Assembly (NCBI RefSeq): GCF_004336745.1
Contig: NZ_SJXD01000022.1
Span: 434,001 to 498,000, forward strand
Origin: Roseococcus sp. SYP-B2431
GTDB taxonomy: Bacteria; Pseudomonadota; Alphaproteobacteria; Acetobacterales; Acetobacteraceae
Length of the DNA stretch: 64,000 nucleotides
Direction: 5' to 3'
Shown here: positions 35,990 to 44,711 of the stretch, piece after piece
Numbering within the stretch: the stretch's first letter is position 1
Layout: each line of letters begins with the position of its first letter
Translations under genes and position numbers: made by a program
Notes under the pieces: model-generated
Seen by the model: only the letters and a program-made list of their open reading frames with translations
Databases searched by the model: none
What the model was told of the DNA's origin: nothing

Positions 35990-37262
35990 GTTCCCTCATA
36001 CCGGCCAGCATCAGCCAAGCCAGAGCATACAGCAGGCTCAGCGACAGGAATACGTAGAGCGTCGCCCAATAGGGCAGCGGGAAGAGGGACCGCTCGGCCA
36101 GGTTGGGCTCGACCACCCGCAGCAGGAAGATCTGCTGCCGCTGGGCGTCGCCGGCCGCGCGATCGGAGCTCACCCGCGCGGCGGAGAGCTGCTGCGTCGC
36201 CAGCTCCACCTCGGACTGCAGGCGCGTATAGGTCGCGAGCTGCTCGGTGATGCCCGTGCCGGCGGCCGCGAGCCGCCGCCGCTCCTCCACGGCCTGGGAG
36301 TCGAGCGCGGCGATCCGGTTGCGGAGGTTCTGGACCTGCGGGCTGTTGGACCGCGAGAAGGCCAGCAGAGTCTGCAGCTCGCTGCGCGCCCGGGCCGCAT
36401 CCGCCTCGAGCTGGCCGATGGTGCTCACGGCGATGTTGCTCGATTGCCCCGGATCGAGGGACTGCGAGGTCTGCCGGAACAGGGTCACCGCCGTCTGCGC
36501 GTTCACCAGCCGCTCCTCGGCGCGCTGGAGCTCGTTGCGCGAGGCGCGCAACGCCTCCTCGCGGATGTTGAAGTTCATCTCGTTCACCAGCTCCTCGCCC
36601 AGCGACAGCAGCCGGCGCGAGATCTCCTGGCTGTCCGTCGGCCTGAAGCTCCAGACGCGAAGGTTGGTGATCATCGTGGAGGCATCGATGTCGGCCGTGA
36701 CCTGCCAGCGGAAGTACATCCGGAGGCGTTCCGCGGTGGGCTGCGCCCACCAGAGCCGGAAGACGGGATCGGCGAAGGAGGGGCGGAAGACCTCCAGCAG
36801 GTCGATCTGCTCGCGCACGCGTCGGATGGAATCGTAGGAGAGCAGGAAATCCCTCACCGCGGCGATGTTCTCGGGCGAGGTGATGAAGCCGGCGGAACCG
36901 AGGATTTCGCCGCCGACGTTGTTGGAGGCCGCCCTGGGCATCTGCGAGCGGACCGTGAAGCGGGACTCGCTCAGGTATTGCGGGCTCGCGACCAGGAACA
37001 GGTAGAGCCCGGCCAGCAGGGTCGGGAACAGCACCCAGCAGGTATAGGGATGCTCCCGCAGCCAGTCGCCGAGCGTGCGGCGGCGGCGCATCCCGTCGCC
37101 GATCGAGCCCAGCAGCGGCCGCTCCGGCGAGCGCTCGCGCAGCGCCTTCTCCCGCACATGGGCGAGGGAGGAGGCGGGCGCGGCCGCGGGCGACGCGCCC
37201 GGCGCGGCGACGGTCCGGCTAGAGGAGCTTGTATTCGGCGAAAGCCTGGTCCAGATCTTCAT
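35979..37262 (-). CDS. kpsE: capsule polysaccharide export inner-membrane protein (KpsE/CtrB-like)
   Basis: 427 residues. One helix at about 72-92 (YTCWVLFPTLLAGLYLFLVA), a long periplasmic coiled-coil region (about 195-370) and a second helix near 400-420, the PCP-3 layout that bridges inner-membrane transporter and outer-membrane pore. The N-terminal 60 residues are a disordered Ala/Pro/Ser tail and overlap the kpsT 3' end by 44 nt; GGAAGG precedes ATG 37262. The gene lies between kpsT and the Wza/KpsD-like gene. Confidence 0.88.
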   Translation of the reverse strand: MKIWTRLSPNTSSSSRTVAAPGASPAAAPASSLAHVREKALRERSPERPLLGSIGDGMRRRRTLGDWLREHPYTCWVLFPTLLAGLYLFLVASPQYLSESRFTVRSQMPRAASNNVGGEILGSAGFITSPENIAAVRDFLLSYDSIRRVREQIDLLEVFRPSFADPVFRLWWAQPTAERLRMYFRWQVTADIDASTMITNLRVWSFRPTDSQEISRRLLSLGEELVNEMNFNIREEALRASRNELQRAEERLVNAQTAVTLFRQTSQSLDPGQSSNIAVSTIGQLEADAARARSELQTLLAFSRSNSPQVQNLRNRIAALDSQAVEERRRLAAAGTGITEQLATYTRLQSEVELATQQLSAARVSSDRAAGDAQRQQIFLLRVVEPNLAERSLFPLPYWATLYVFLSLSLLYALAWLMLAGMREHAR

Positions 37263-37866
37263 GGAATTTCAGCCTTCCATCGCTCAGAATCGCCGCATGC
37301 GTGCAGAGCGCGCGCACCGTCTCGACCTGGTGGGACACCAGGATCAGCGCGCTCCGGCCGCGGCGCGAGAGCAGCGACTGCCGGCACCGCTCCGCGAAGC
37401 GGGCATCGCCGGCGGCGATCACCTCGTCGATCAGATAGCAGTCGAAGTCCACCGCCATGGAGAGCGCGAAGATGAGGCGCGCCCGCATGCCGGCCGAATA
37501 GGTCTTCACGGGCTGGCGGAACTGCTCGCCGATCTCGGAATATTCCTGGACGAAGCTTTCCACCCAGTCGATGCGCCGGTCGTAGAGCCGCGCGATGAAG
37601 CGGGCGTTGTCCGCGCCCGAGAGCGCGCTGTGCACCGCGCCGTCGTAGCCCATCGGCCAGGAGATGCTCATCCGCCGCCGGACGCTGCCGGAGGTGGGGT
37701 GCTCCACCCCGGCCATGATCCGGATGAGGGTGCTCTTGCCCGACCCGTTCCGCCCGAGGATGCCCACCGCGTCCCCCGGCCAGAAGGTCGCGTCGATCCC
37801 CTTCAGCACCTCGCGGGTGATGCCGTTCCGCTTGAAGCTCTTGCGGACGCCGCTCAGCTCCAGCAT
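37219..37866 (-). CDS. kpsT: capsule export ABC transporter ATP-binding protein
   Basis: 215 residues, the length of KpsT/CtrD/BexA. Walker A GRNGSGKST (about 38-46), signature TYSAGMRARL, Walker B DCYLIDEVIAAGD, and switch His in LVSHQ. Drives capsule glycan export with the permease upstream. GAGG about 11 nt before ATG 37866. Confidence 0.94.
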   Translation of the reverse strand: MLELSGVRKSFKRNGITREVLKGIDATFWPGDAVGILGRNGSGKSTLIRIMAGVEHPTSGSVRRRMSISWPMGYDGAVHSALSGADNARFIARLYDRRIDWVESFVQEYSEIGEQFRQPVKTYSAGMRARLIFALSMAVDFDCYLIDEVIAAGDARFAERCRQSLLSRRGRSALILVSHQVETVRALCTHAAILSDGRLKFHEDLDQAFAEYKLL

Positions 37867-37872
37867 CGCGGA

Positions 37873-38685
37873 TCATACCTCGAGATGCGGCTTGGCCGCC
37901 TTGAGGGCGCAGAGCCCCAGGAAGTTCACACAGAAGATCCAGGTCAGGATGTAGCCGATGTCGTAGTTGTAAGGCACGCCCAAGCCGAATTGCCCCTCGC
38001 GCATGAATTCCATGACGTGGACCAGCGGGATCCACAACAGCACTTCCTGATAAGCGCCCGGCATCCACCAGACCATATAGAACATGCCAGAGAATGGTAA
38101 CATCAGATAGGTGAAGGGATGGACGAGCCGGTCCACCAGCTGCGATCCCATCGCCGTCGTCGAGAGGATGAGCAGGCTCAGGCCATGCGCCAGGCCGAGC
38201 ATCATCAGGATGCCCGCGGCCATCTGCAGCGGATCCGATGGCCACTCGGTCTCGAAGAGGCCGATCAACACGCAAAAGACGGCCGCGCACACCATCACCG
38301 CGGCGGTGTCCAGCAGGCTGCGGGCCAGCATGACGGCCTCGATCGTGACCTTCGAGTGGTAGAAGAGCTGGAAGTTGGCCTCGATCCCGTGCGGCGAGCG
38401 GTTCACCAGCGTGCGGAAGAGATAGAAGACGATATAGCCCACGATGAAGAAGGAGAACTTGTTCATGCCCCCGGGCATGGATGAATCGCCCCCGGCCAGG
38501 CTCCGCCAGAGGGCCACGCCCAGGCCCAGCATCGCCGGCTCGACGAAGAGCCAGATGTAGCCGAGGTTCTCGCGCCCGAAGCGCGTGTGGATCTCGCGCA
38601 GGATGAGGGCGCCGATGACCCGGCAGCGCGCCCGGATGGCATGGAAGAAACCGACCTCATGCGGGATGTACCGCATGGAACTCAT
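37873..38685 (-). CDS. kpsM: capsule export ABC transporter permease
   Basis: 270-residue ABC-2-type permease with six predicted helices and an amphipathic N-terminus containing LILREIHTRFGRENLGYIW, a conserved stretch of KpsM/CtrC. Its ATG abuts the stop codon of the upstream lipoprotein gene (TAG then ATG), and kpsT follows after 6 nt, so the five genes from 39078 to 34208 form one transcription unit. Glycan synthesis genes are not in this window. Confidence 0.92.
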   Translation of the reverse strand: MSSMRYIPHEVGFFHAIRARCRVIGALILREIHTRFGRENLGYIWLFVEPAMLGLGVALWRSLAGGDSSMPGGMNKFSFFIVGYIVFYLFRTLVNRSPHGIEANFQLFYHSKVTIEAVMLARSLLDTAAVMVCAAVFCVLIGLFETEWPSDPLQMAAGILMMLGLAHGLSLLILSTTAMGSQLVDRLVHPFTYLMLPFSGMFYMVWWMPGAYQEVLLWIPLVHVMEFMREGQFGLGVPYNYDIGYILTWIFCVNFLGLCALKAAKPHLEV

Positions 38686-39078
38686 CTAGCGGAGGGATCC
38701 GCGCAGCAGCGGCCGCGACGCGGCGAAGGTGCCGTCGGGCCTGCGGCAGGCCACCGCCACCCGCTCGTTGCCGCCGTAGCCGAGCGTGATCTCCCGGCAC
38801 TCCCGCCCGCTCGCGGCGTTGTAGGAGCGGGTGTAGCGCGCCGATTCGCCGTTCACCGTCCCGGTCTGGCCCGGGGCGGCCGAGGCCGCGAAATCGCCGA
38901 GCGCATCGGAGCCGCGCGGCAGGGACGCCATCTGCGCCGCCGGATCCGCGATGGGGCCGGAGCCGGCGGAGGCGCCCGGCACGAGGGAGGACATGCTCGG
39001 CATCTCCATTCCGCACCCGGCCAGAGCCAGGGGGAGGAGGATCAGAACCATCCGCGTCAGACGCATCAAAGGCGACAT
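38686..39078 (-). CDS. small lipoprotein heading the capsule-export operon
   Basis: 130 residues with lipobox LALAGC (Cys near 22). The mature part ends with ASGRECREITLGYGGNERVAVACRR, resembling the C-terminal domain of surface-antigen-like lipoproteins with paired Cys, by memory only. It abuts kpsM, so it may help capsule export or anchoring. A start at 39066 is also possible. Confidence 0.75.
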   Translation of the reverse strand: MSPLMRLTRMVLILLPLALAGCGMEMPSMSSLVPGASAGSGPIADPAAQMASLPRGSDALGDFAASAAPGQTGTVNGESARYTRSYNAASGRECREITLGYGGNERVAVACRRPDGTFAASRPLLRGSLR

Positions 39079-39230
39079 CCCTCTTCACTCTCCGGGCAGC
39101 GGTCCGAGCGGCGCCCACAGGCTGCCCTTCTATCGTGTCTGCCCCGCCTCAACAAACGATTGTCAAATCCGCCGAATGCCGGCTTTCGTGCCGGGGATCG
39201 CAGCCCGACCAGAACCTCACCGGACCGGCC

Positions 39231-40001
39231 ATGAAGCACCGCTCGATCCTCGTCACCGGCGCCTCGCGCGGTCTCGGCGCCGCCCTGGCGCGGCGCTTCG
39301 CCGGCCCCGGGGTGCGCCTGCGCCTGGTGGCGCGCGACGCGGCGGCCCTGGCCGCCACGGCCGCCGCCTGCGCCGCCAGGGGCGCCCTCGCCGAGACCGC
39401 CGCGCTCGACGTGCGCGATGCCGCGCCCCTGGCCGCGCAGCTCCTCGCCTGGGACGATGCCGCGCCGTTCGACCTTGCCATCGCCAATGCCGGCGTGACC
39501 GGCGGCACGCCGTCCGGCGGCGGGCTGGAGGACTGGGCGGGCGCCGACCGCGTGCTGGGGGTGAACCTGCTGGGCGCCGTGAACACCATGGCGCCGCTGC
39601 TGCCGCGCTTCGTCGCCCGGCGCGGGGGGCGGCTGGCCTTCATCGCCTCGGTGGCCGGCTTCCGCGGCCTGCCGGACAGCCCGGCCTATTGCGCTTCCAA
39701 GGCCGGGCTCTGGGCCTATGGCGAGAGCCTGCGGGCCCGGCTCGCGCCGGAGGGCGTGGGCGTCACGGTCTGCGCCCCCGGCTTCTTCGCGAGCGACATG
39801 AGCCGGCGGTTCAGCGGCCGCCATCCCTTCGAGCTGAGCGCGGAGGCGATGGCGGAACGGCTGGTCCAGGCCATCGAGGCCGGTCGCGGGCGGGCCATCG
39901 TCCCGCGCCGGATGGGCTGGCCGCTCCGGCTGCTGGAGCTGCTGCCGGCGCGGTGGGCGGATGGCGCGACCCGCCGCTTCCGCTTCACGATCGCGGACTA
40001 G
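39231..40001 (+). CDS. short-chain dehydrogenase/reductase
   Basis: 256 residues with TGASRGLG cofactor loop, NAGVTGG, catalytic Ser in IASVAG and YCASKAG (Tyr-x-x-x-Lys) intact. A C-terminal region IVPRRMGWPLRLLELLPARW is typical of SDRs near lipid or glycan modification enzymes. Divergent from the capsule-export operon with a 152-bp shared upstream region; start ATG 39231 begins the Rossmann fold. Confidence 0.85.
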   Translation: MKHRSILVTGASRGLGAALARRFAGPGVRLRLVARDAAALAATAAACAARGALAETAALDVRDAAPLAAQLLAWDDAAPFDLAIANAGVTGGTPSGGGLEDWAGADRVLGVNLLGAVNTMAPLLPRFVARRGGRLAFIASVAGFRGLPDSPAYCASKAGLWAYGESLRARLAPEGVGVTVCAPGFFASDMSRRFSGRHPFELSAEAMAERLVQAIEAGRGRAIVPRRMGWPLRLLELLPARWADGATRRFRFTIAD

Positions 40002-40008
40002 GGGCATT

Positions 40009-40947
40009 ATGCAGAACCGCTACGTCGGCGACATCGGAGACTATATGAAGCTAGCGTTGCTCCGCACGCTCCTTCCCGACCGATCGCTGGGTGTGGCGTG
40101 GTGGCTGTATCCAGACGAGAATCACAACTCGGACGGCCGACACATCAGCTATCTCGATCAGCCCTTGCTCTGGCGCAGTTTGGACCCGCCTCTGTTCGAT
40201 CATCTCAAGGCTGTCGTTGCATCCGGGATGCGCCAAGTAGCTGCGCTAGAACACGAAGCGCTACTGCCGGGCGCCAGATTCTTCAGCGAGCCGATGCCTA
40301 CCGTGGGTTCGCGCGCCCAGCGGAGAGAAGCGCGCTTGGCGTGGTTCGAACGACTGCAGCATACCCTTGAGGATTGCGATCTTCTTTTTCTCGATCCAGA
40401 CAATGGACTGGAAACGAAGAATTTCGATCTCGGCGCTCCCTTGTCGGGAAAAAGCGTTGCACTTTCTGAACTCCGGTCGTTGCGCCGACCTGGACGAACC
40501 CTCATCTCTTATCACCATCAAACCAGAAGGCCCGGCGGGCACGCGGTCGAGCTCGATCATTGGGGAGCGCGACTCCGGGCCGTCGGCTTCGCCGAGGTGG
40601 ATGCGGTGCGTGCAGGAGCTTATTCCCCCCGCGCATTCTTCTTACTCGATGCCGACGTCGAACTCCGCGATCGTGCCTCCGGTCTGGTCGAGCGTGGGGG
40701 CAAGTCCCTTTCCTGGCACCCGAAGCTCAGCCCCCGTTCGAGCGGTAAAGAGCTCGAAGGCGCGATTCTGTTGGAAAAGCGGTCTCTCGACCAAGCGACG
40801 AGCACACGCCACACCATTAGTCTGTGTGCCAAGGCGGCGGCAACGCCTGACCTGCCAGAGCGCGGCCGATTCATTAAGGCAGCGCTTCTCTGGTACGAGA
40901 AAGCAGCGGCGTTTGCGCGGCGTGTTATGATAAGGAGCAGGGACTGA
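40009..40947 (+). CDS. conserved hypothetical protein (MQNRYVGDIGD family) with fused C-terminal tail
   Basis: 312 residues. It begins MQNRYVGDIGDYMKLALLR and has LGVAWWLYPDE, DLLFLDPDNGLE and ISYHHQ, which I recall as a family of about 220-residue Rossmann-like proteins of unknown function often found in variable genome regions. The last ~45 residues (CAKAAATPDLPERGRF and WYEKAAAFA) look like a separate helical module known from small alphaproteobacterial proteins. G+C is visibly lower than in neighbours, so recent transfer is likely. No Shine-Dalgarno is obvious; starts 8 nt after the SDR stop. Confidence 0.7.
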   Translation: MQNRYVGDIGDYMKLALLRTLLPDRSLGVAWWLYPDENHNSDGRHISYLDQPLLWRSLDPPLFDHLKAVVASGMRQVAALEHEALLPGARFFSEPMPTVGSRAQRREARLAWFERLQHTLEDCDLLFLDPDNGLETKNFDLGAPLSGKSVALSELRSLRRPGRTLISYHHQTRRPGGHAVELDHWGARLRAVGFAEVDAVRAGAYSPRAFFLLDADVELRDRASGLVERGGKSLSWHPKLSPRSSGKELEGAILLEKRSLDQATSTRHTISLCAKAAATPDLPERGRFIKAALLWYEKAAAFARRVMIRSRD

Positions 40948-40955
40948 GTGCGAGC

Positions 40956-42299
40956 CTAACGGTACGCCCGCGCCGCCTTGGCATAGCCCACGCGCCGCTC
41001 GGGCGGCGTCGGCCAGCGGCCTGCCACGCGCTCCAGCAGCATCTGCGCGTCCGGGGCCATCCCGGCCTCGATCGCGCAGTCGAGGAAGAGCTGCTCCAGC
41101 ACGTCCTGCTGGGCATGGCTGCCGCCGAGCTCGTAGAGCCCCCCGATGGCGGGGCGCATGGCCCGCACCGCCTCGGCAGGCTGGCCGCGGGCCCGGAGCA
41201 GCAGCGCCTCGCAGCAGGGCAGCGCCGCGTCGCGCACGATTCGGGCGTTCTCGCCGGCATTGGCGCGGCCGTAGTCGCGCATCGCCTCCAGCATGCGCTC
41301 GGCGGCGTCGAAGCGGCCGTCGGCGGTCAGCGCCATCATCCAGTGCGGCAGGGTGAAGGCGGAGAGGCAGTCGCCGATCCGCGCCTCGGCCTTCTCCGCC
41401 AGCTCCCGCCAGCGCTCGCCCACCTTCACGCCCTGGCGCTCCAGCCGGAACAGCATGGAGGCGGCGTTCTGGCAGTCGATGTAGAGGTCCGGCTGCATCT
41501 GCGTGATCGGGCTGTCCAGGTCGCGGAAGCCGGTGTCGTAGAGGCGCAGCACCTCGTCGAACTCGCCGCGCTCCATGTGGAACATGGCCTGGTGCCAGGA
41601 GAGGTGGTGCAGCAGGTTGTTGCCGCCGTCGAAATTCTGCGAGAGCCCGGTGATCCAGCCGATCCCCTCGGCGCGGCGGCCCTGCATCTCCAGCACATGC
41701 GCCACGGCATGCGCGGCCCAGAGATCGGCCGGGTCGCGGCGGATGGCCTCGCGGCCGGCGGCCTCGGCGACGACGAGGCTGCCGCATTCCTCATGCGCGA
41801 AGGCCCGGCAGGCGAGCAGCGAGCCGTAGCCCGGCACCTCGCCGTCCCAATGCGGCAGGGCGCGTTCGACCGAGGCCATCATCTCCGGCGCCTTGCCCAT
41901 CCAGAAGGCGGCGAAGTGGTGCAGGCGGAAGGCGAGGATGTCGCGCGGATGCTCGGCGAGCAGATGCTCCCAGATGGCGATGGCGCGGTCCTGCCCGCCC
42001 TCGGCCCAGGCGCCGAGCGCGGCCATGTGCATCTGCTCGCGCGGATTCCCTCCGAAGCCTCGGGCCACGTCCAGCGCGGCCCTCGCGGCGGGCACATGGG
42101 CCGACTTGTAGGCCAGCATGGCGAAGGCCGCCTTCATGGCGTGCAGCATCGGCGCCTCGCCGTCGAGCTTCAGCGCGGCCTTGAGGCGCAGCGGCGTGTC
42201 GGCGCGGTACTTCAGGAAGCCCTCGATCGTGTGGTCGAAGGCGCGCGCGGCCTCCTCGGAGGCGAAGCTCGCGCGGTTGCCCTGGGCGTCATGGGCCAT
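40956..42299 (-). CDS. TPR-repeat protein
   Basis: 447 residues of helical repeats with TPR character: RAIAIWEHLLAEHPRDILAF, AAGREAIRRDPADLWAAHAVAHVLEMQGR, EVLRLYDTGFRDL and AERMLEAMRDYGRA. No signal peptide; cytoplasmic, possibly a scaffold. It resembles proteins annotated only as tetratricopeptide repeat proteins beside CoA-transferases. It starts 2 nt after the CoA-transferase stop codon, so the two are co-transcribed. Activity unknown. Confidence 0.85.
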   Translation of the reverse strand: MAHDAQGNRASFASEEAARAFDHTIEGFLKYRADTPLRLKAALKLDGEAPMLHAMKAAFAMLAYKSAHVPAARAALDVARGFGGNPREQMHMAALGAWAEGGQDRAIAIWEHLLAEHPRDILAFRLHHFAAFWMGKAPEMMASVERALPHWDGEVPGYGSLLACRAFAHEECGSLVVAEAAGREAIRRDPADLWAAHAVAHVLEMQGRRAEGIGWITGLSQNFDGGNNLLHHLSWHQAMFHMERGEFDEVLRLYDTGFRDLDSPITQMQPDLYIDCQNAASMLFRLERQGVKVGERWRELAEKAEARIGDCLSAFTLPHWMMALTADGRFDAAERMLEAMRDYGRANAGENARIVRDAALPCCEALLLRARGQPAEAVRAMRPAIGGLYELGGSHAQQDVLEQLFLDCAIEAGMAPDAQMLLERVAGRWPTPPERRVGYAKAARAYR

Positions 42300-42301
42300 G
42301 G

Positions 42302-43420
42302 TCAGACTCCGAATTCGGCGAGGATGGCGGCGGTGTCCTGCCCGAGCGCGGGCGCCGGTGGCTCCCAGGCGCCGAGGCCCGGGATCGCGGGGAAGGGCAG
42401 CGGCCCGAGGCCCGGCTGGTCCAGCAGGGGCGCGGCGCGGATCGCCTGGACATGGGGCTCGGCCAGGTATTCGAGCGGGGTGTTCACCCGGTCGCAGAGC
42501 AGCCGCGCGGCCTGCATCAGCCCGAGCCATTCCGACGAGGTCTTGGTGAGGAACACCTCGCGCAGAATGGCGACCAGCGCCGGCTTGTTGGCGAAACGCG
42601 TGGGGAAATCGCTGAAGCGCGGGTCCTGCGGCAGGTCGGGCCGGCCGATCACGTCGCAGAGCGTCACCCATTCCTGCTCGCGCACCAGGGCGAACATGAC
42701 CGAGACGCCGTCCTTCGCCGGATAGGCTCCGGCCGGGGTGTTCACCTCGTCCGGCATGCGGCCGAGCAGGCCGGATTCCGCGATGGGCAGCACCAGCATC
42801 GAGGCCGCGCCCTGCATCAGGGAGATGTCGAGGTGCCGCCGCCTGGGCGGCGCGCCGGAAGCGCGGTCGCGCGCCTGCTCGGCCAAGGCGGCCTGGCAGG
42901 CGGCGAAGGCGGAAAGGCCGGTGAAGACGTCCACGATCTGCGTGCCCACGCGATGCGGCAGCCCATCCATGCCCGGATTGATCGCGACTACGCCGCAATA
43001 GGCCTGCGCCACGCTGTCGGTGCAGGGACGCTCGCTGTGTGGGCCCTGCTGGCCGAAGCCGGAGACGGAGATGCAGACCGCGTCGGCCTTGGCGCTCTCG
43101 GGGCCCAGGCCGATGCGGCGCGCCACCCCGGGCCGGAACGCCTCGATCAGCACGTCGGCCTTGGCCGCCAGCCTCGCCGACTTCGCGCGATCGCCCTCGT
43201 CCGCCAGGTCCAGCACGATGGCGCGCTTGCCGCGGTTGAAGGCGGTGTGCATGACGCTGTGGCTCTCGGCCCGCGTGCTCAGCCCGCGCGACCAGTCGCC
43301 CTTGGGCGGCTCCAGCTTCACGACATCGGCGCCGCATTGCGCCAGCAGCATCCCGCAATAAGGGCCCGCGATGCCCTGCGCGGCGTCGAGAACGAACAGT
43401 CCCTCGTAGGGCTTCAGCAT
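42302..43420 (-). CDS. CaiB/BaiF-family CoA-transferase
   Basis: 372 residues. GIAGPYCGMLLAQCGADVVKLEPP at the start, NRGKRAIVLDL, IEAFRPGVARRIGLG and SVSGFGQQGP are family-typical. Where the nucleophilic Asp is usual, the sequence reads SLMQGAASM (Gln), so the chemistry may differ from formyl-CoA transferase. ATG 43420 follows GGAGGA. Divergent from a Bug-type binding-protein gene with about 320 bp between them; substrate unknown. Confidence 0.88.
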   Translation of the reverse strand: MLKPYEGLFVLDAAQGIAGPYCGMLLAQCGADVVKLEPPKGDWSRGLSTRAESHSVMHTAFNRGKRAIVLDLADEGDRAKSARLAAKADVLIEAFRPGVARRIGLGPESAKADAVCISVSGFGQQGPHSERPCTDSVAQAYCGVVAINPGMDGLPHRVGTQIVDVFTGLSAFAACQAALAEQARDRASGAPPRRRHLDISLMQGAASMLVLPIAESGLLGRMPDEVNTPAGAYPAKDGVSVMFALVREQEWVTLCDVIGRPDLPQDPRFSDFPTRFANKPALVAILREVFLTKTSSEWLGLMQAARLLCDRVNTPLEYLAEPHVQAIRAAPLLDQPGLGPLPFPAIPGLGAWEPPAPALGQDTAAILAEFGV

Positions 43421-43500
43421 CGCTTCCTCCTGGTCGCCGGCATCATCGCGGAAAATCACGGCCGGGCGAAGGCCACCTGCTTTTCGTGGGCGCCGCATCC

Positions 43501-43680
43501 ATGGACGGCTGCATCCTCGTCGGCAGCTGGCGCCGGCATGGGCGCCTTGATCGCCAATTCCGGCGAGACCTATGTGCGCTGCACGCGAAGCTCTCCGAGG
43601 CACGGATCCGGCACCCGCCGAAGCTGCTCTTCGACAGGGTCCGGCCGGGCCCCGGCCAGACCGAGACCCTCCCCGGCTGA
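43501..43680 (+). CDS. possible 59-residue hypothetical protein in a 319-bp gap
   Basis: The gap 43421-43739 between divergent genes contains one frame with high third-position GC: it starts MDGCILVGSWRRHGRLDRQF and ends at TGA 43678-43680. There is no Shine-Dalgarno and no recognised homology, and the same DNA must hold promoters for both flanking genes, so this may be chance. No hairpin or other element stood out. Confidence 0.3.
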   Translation: MDGCILVGSWRRHGRLDRQFRRDLCALHAKLSEARIRHPPKLLFDRVRPGPGQTETLPG

Positions 43681-43739
43681 GCCCAGATGGCCGGACCCGG
43701 CGGTTGCGCTATCATCGGCGCAACCACGAAGGAACGTCC

Positions 43740-44711
43740 ATGACCGCCACCCGCCGCGCCCTGCTGGGCGCCGCCCTCGCCGCGCCCGCCATTGCCGCAC
43801 CCGTCCGGGCGCAGGACTGGCCGGGACGCCCCGTGCGCGTGATCGTCCCCTATCCGCCGGGCGGGCCGACCGACATCGTGGGCCGCGTGACGGCGGCGGG
43901 CCTCCAGGCCGAGCTCGGCTCGCCCTTCGTGGTCGAGAACCGGGCGGGCGCCGGCGGCTCCATCGGCGCGGGCGAGGCCTCCCGGGCCGCGCCCGACGGC
44001 GCGACCGTCCTGGTGAACGCCTCGGCGCATGTCATCACGCCGCATCTCATGCGCGGCCTGCCCTTCGACGCGCTGGCCGATTTCACGCCCGTCACCGAGA
44101 TCGTGAAGGTGCCGCTCATCCTCGTCGTCAACGATGCCGTGCCGGTGCGCAGCGTGCAGGACCTGATCGACCTGGCGAAGGCGCAGCCGGGGCGCATCTC
44201 CTACGCCTCCTCCTCCATCGGCGGCGCGCCGCACCTGGCGGGGGAGCTGTTCAAGCTCATGACGCGGACCGACCTGACCCACATTCCCTATCGCGGCTCG
44301 GGCCCGGCCCTGCAGGATCTGCTGGGCGGCACGGTGCAGGTCATGTTCGACAGCCTGGCCTCCTCGGCCGAGCATGTCCGCTCCGGCCGGCTGCGCGCCA
44401 TCGCGGTGACGACGACGCAGCGGCTGCCGGGCCATCCGGATCTGCCGACCATCGCCGAGGCCGGCGTGCCGGGCTACGAGATGACCACCTGGTACGCCAT
44501 GTGGGGGCCGAAGAACCTGCCGCCGGCCATCGCCGCGCGCATGCAGCAGGCGGTGGCGCGGGTCTGCCGACGCGAGGATGCGCGGGCCCGCTTCGCCTCG
44601 ATGGGCGCCGATCCGATCGCCAGCACGCCGGCCGACTTTTCCCGGTTTTCGGCGAGCGAGTACGAGCGCTTCGGCCGGCTCGTCCGCGACGCCGAGATCA
44701 AGGGGGAATGA
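43740..44711 (+). CDS. Bug/TctC-family periplasmic solute-binding protein
   Basis: 323 residues, complete. Signal peptide MTATRRALLGAALAAPAIA with cleavage near RAQ, then VIVPYPPGGPTDIVGR, VVENRAGAGGSIGA, ISYASSSIGGAPHLAGELF and HIPYRGSGPAL, all family hallmarks. GAAGGA precedes the start. Co-transcribed with the quinone reductase-like gene, whose ATG overlaps its stop codon. Ligand unknown, probably a carboxylate. Confidence 0.93.
   Translation: MTATRRALLGAALAAPAIAAPVRAQDWPGRPVRVIVPYPPGGPTDIVGRVTAAGLQAELGSPFVVENRAGAGGSIGAGEASRAAPDGATVLVNASAHVITPHLMRGLPFDALADFTPVTEIVKVPLILVVNDAVPVRSVQDLIDLAKAQPGRISYASSSIGGAPHLAGELFKLMTRTDLTHIPYRGSGPALQDLLGGTVQVMFDSLASSAEHVRSGRLRAIAVTTTQRLPGHPDLPTIAEAGVPGYEMTTWYAMWGPKNLPPAIAARMQQAVARVCRREDARARFASMGADPIASTPADFSRFSASEYERFGRLVRDAEIKGE

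Noticed and set aside
42452-44710. Upstream part of a 1,078-codon frame on the plus strand
   Set aside because: It is a shadow of the CoA-transferase and Bug genes; only the last 325 codons (quinone reductase) are real.
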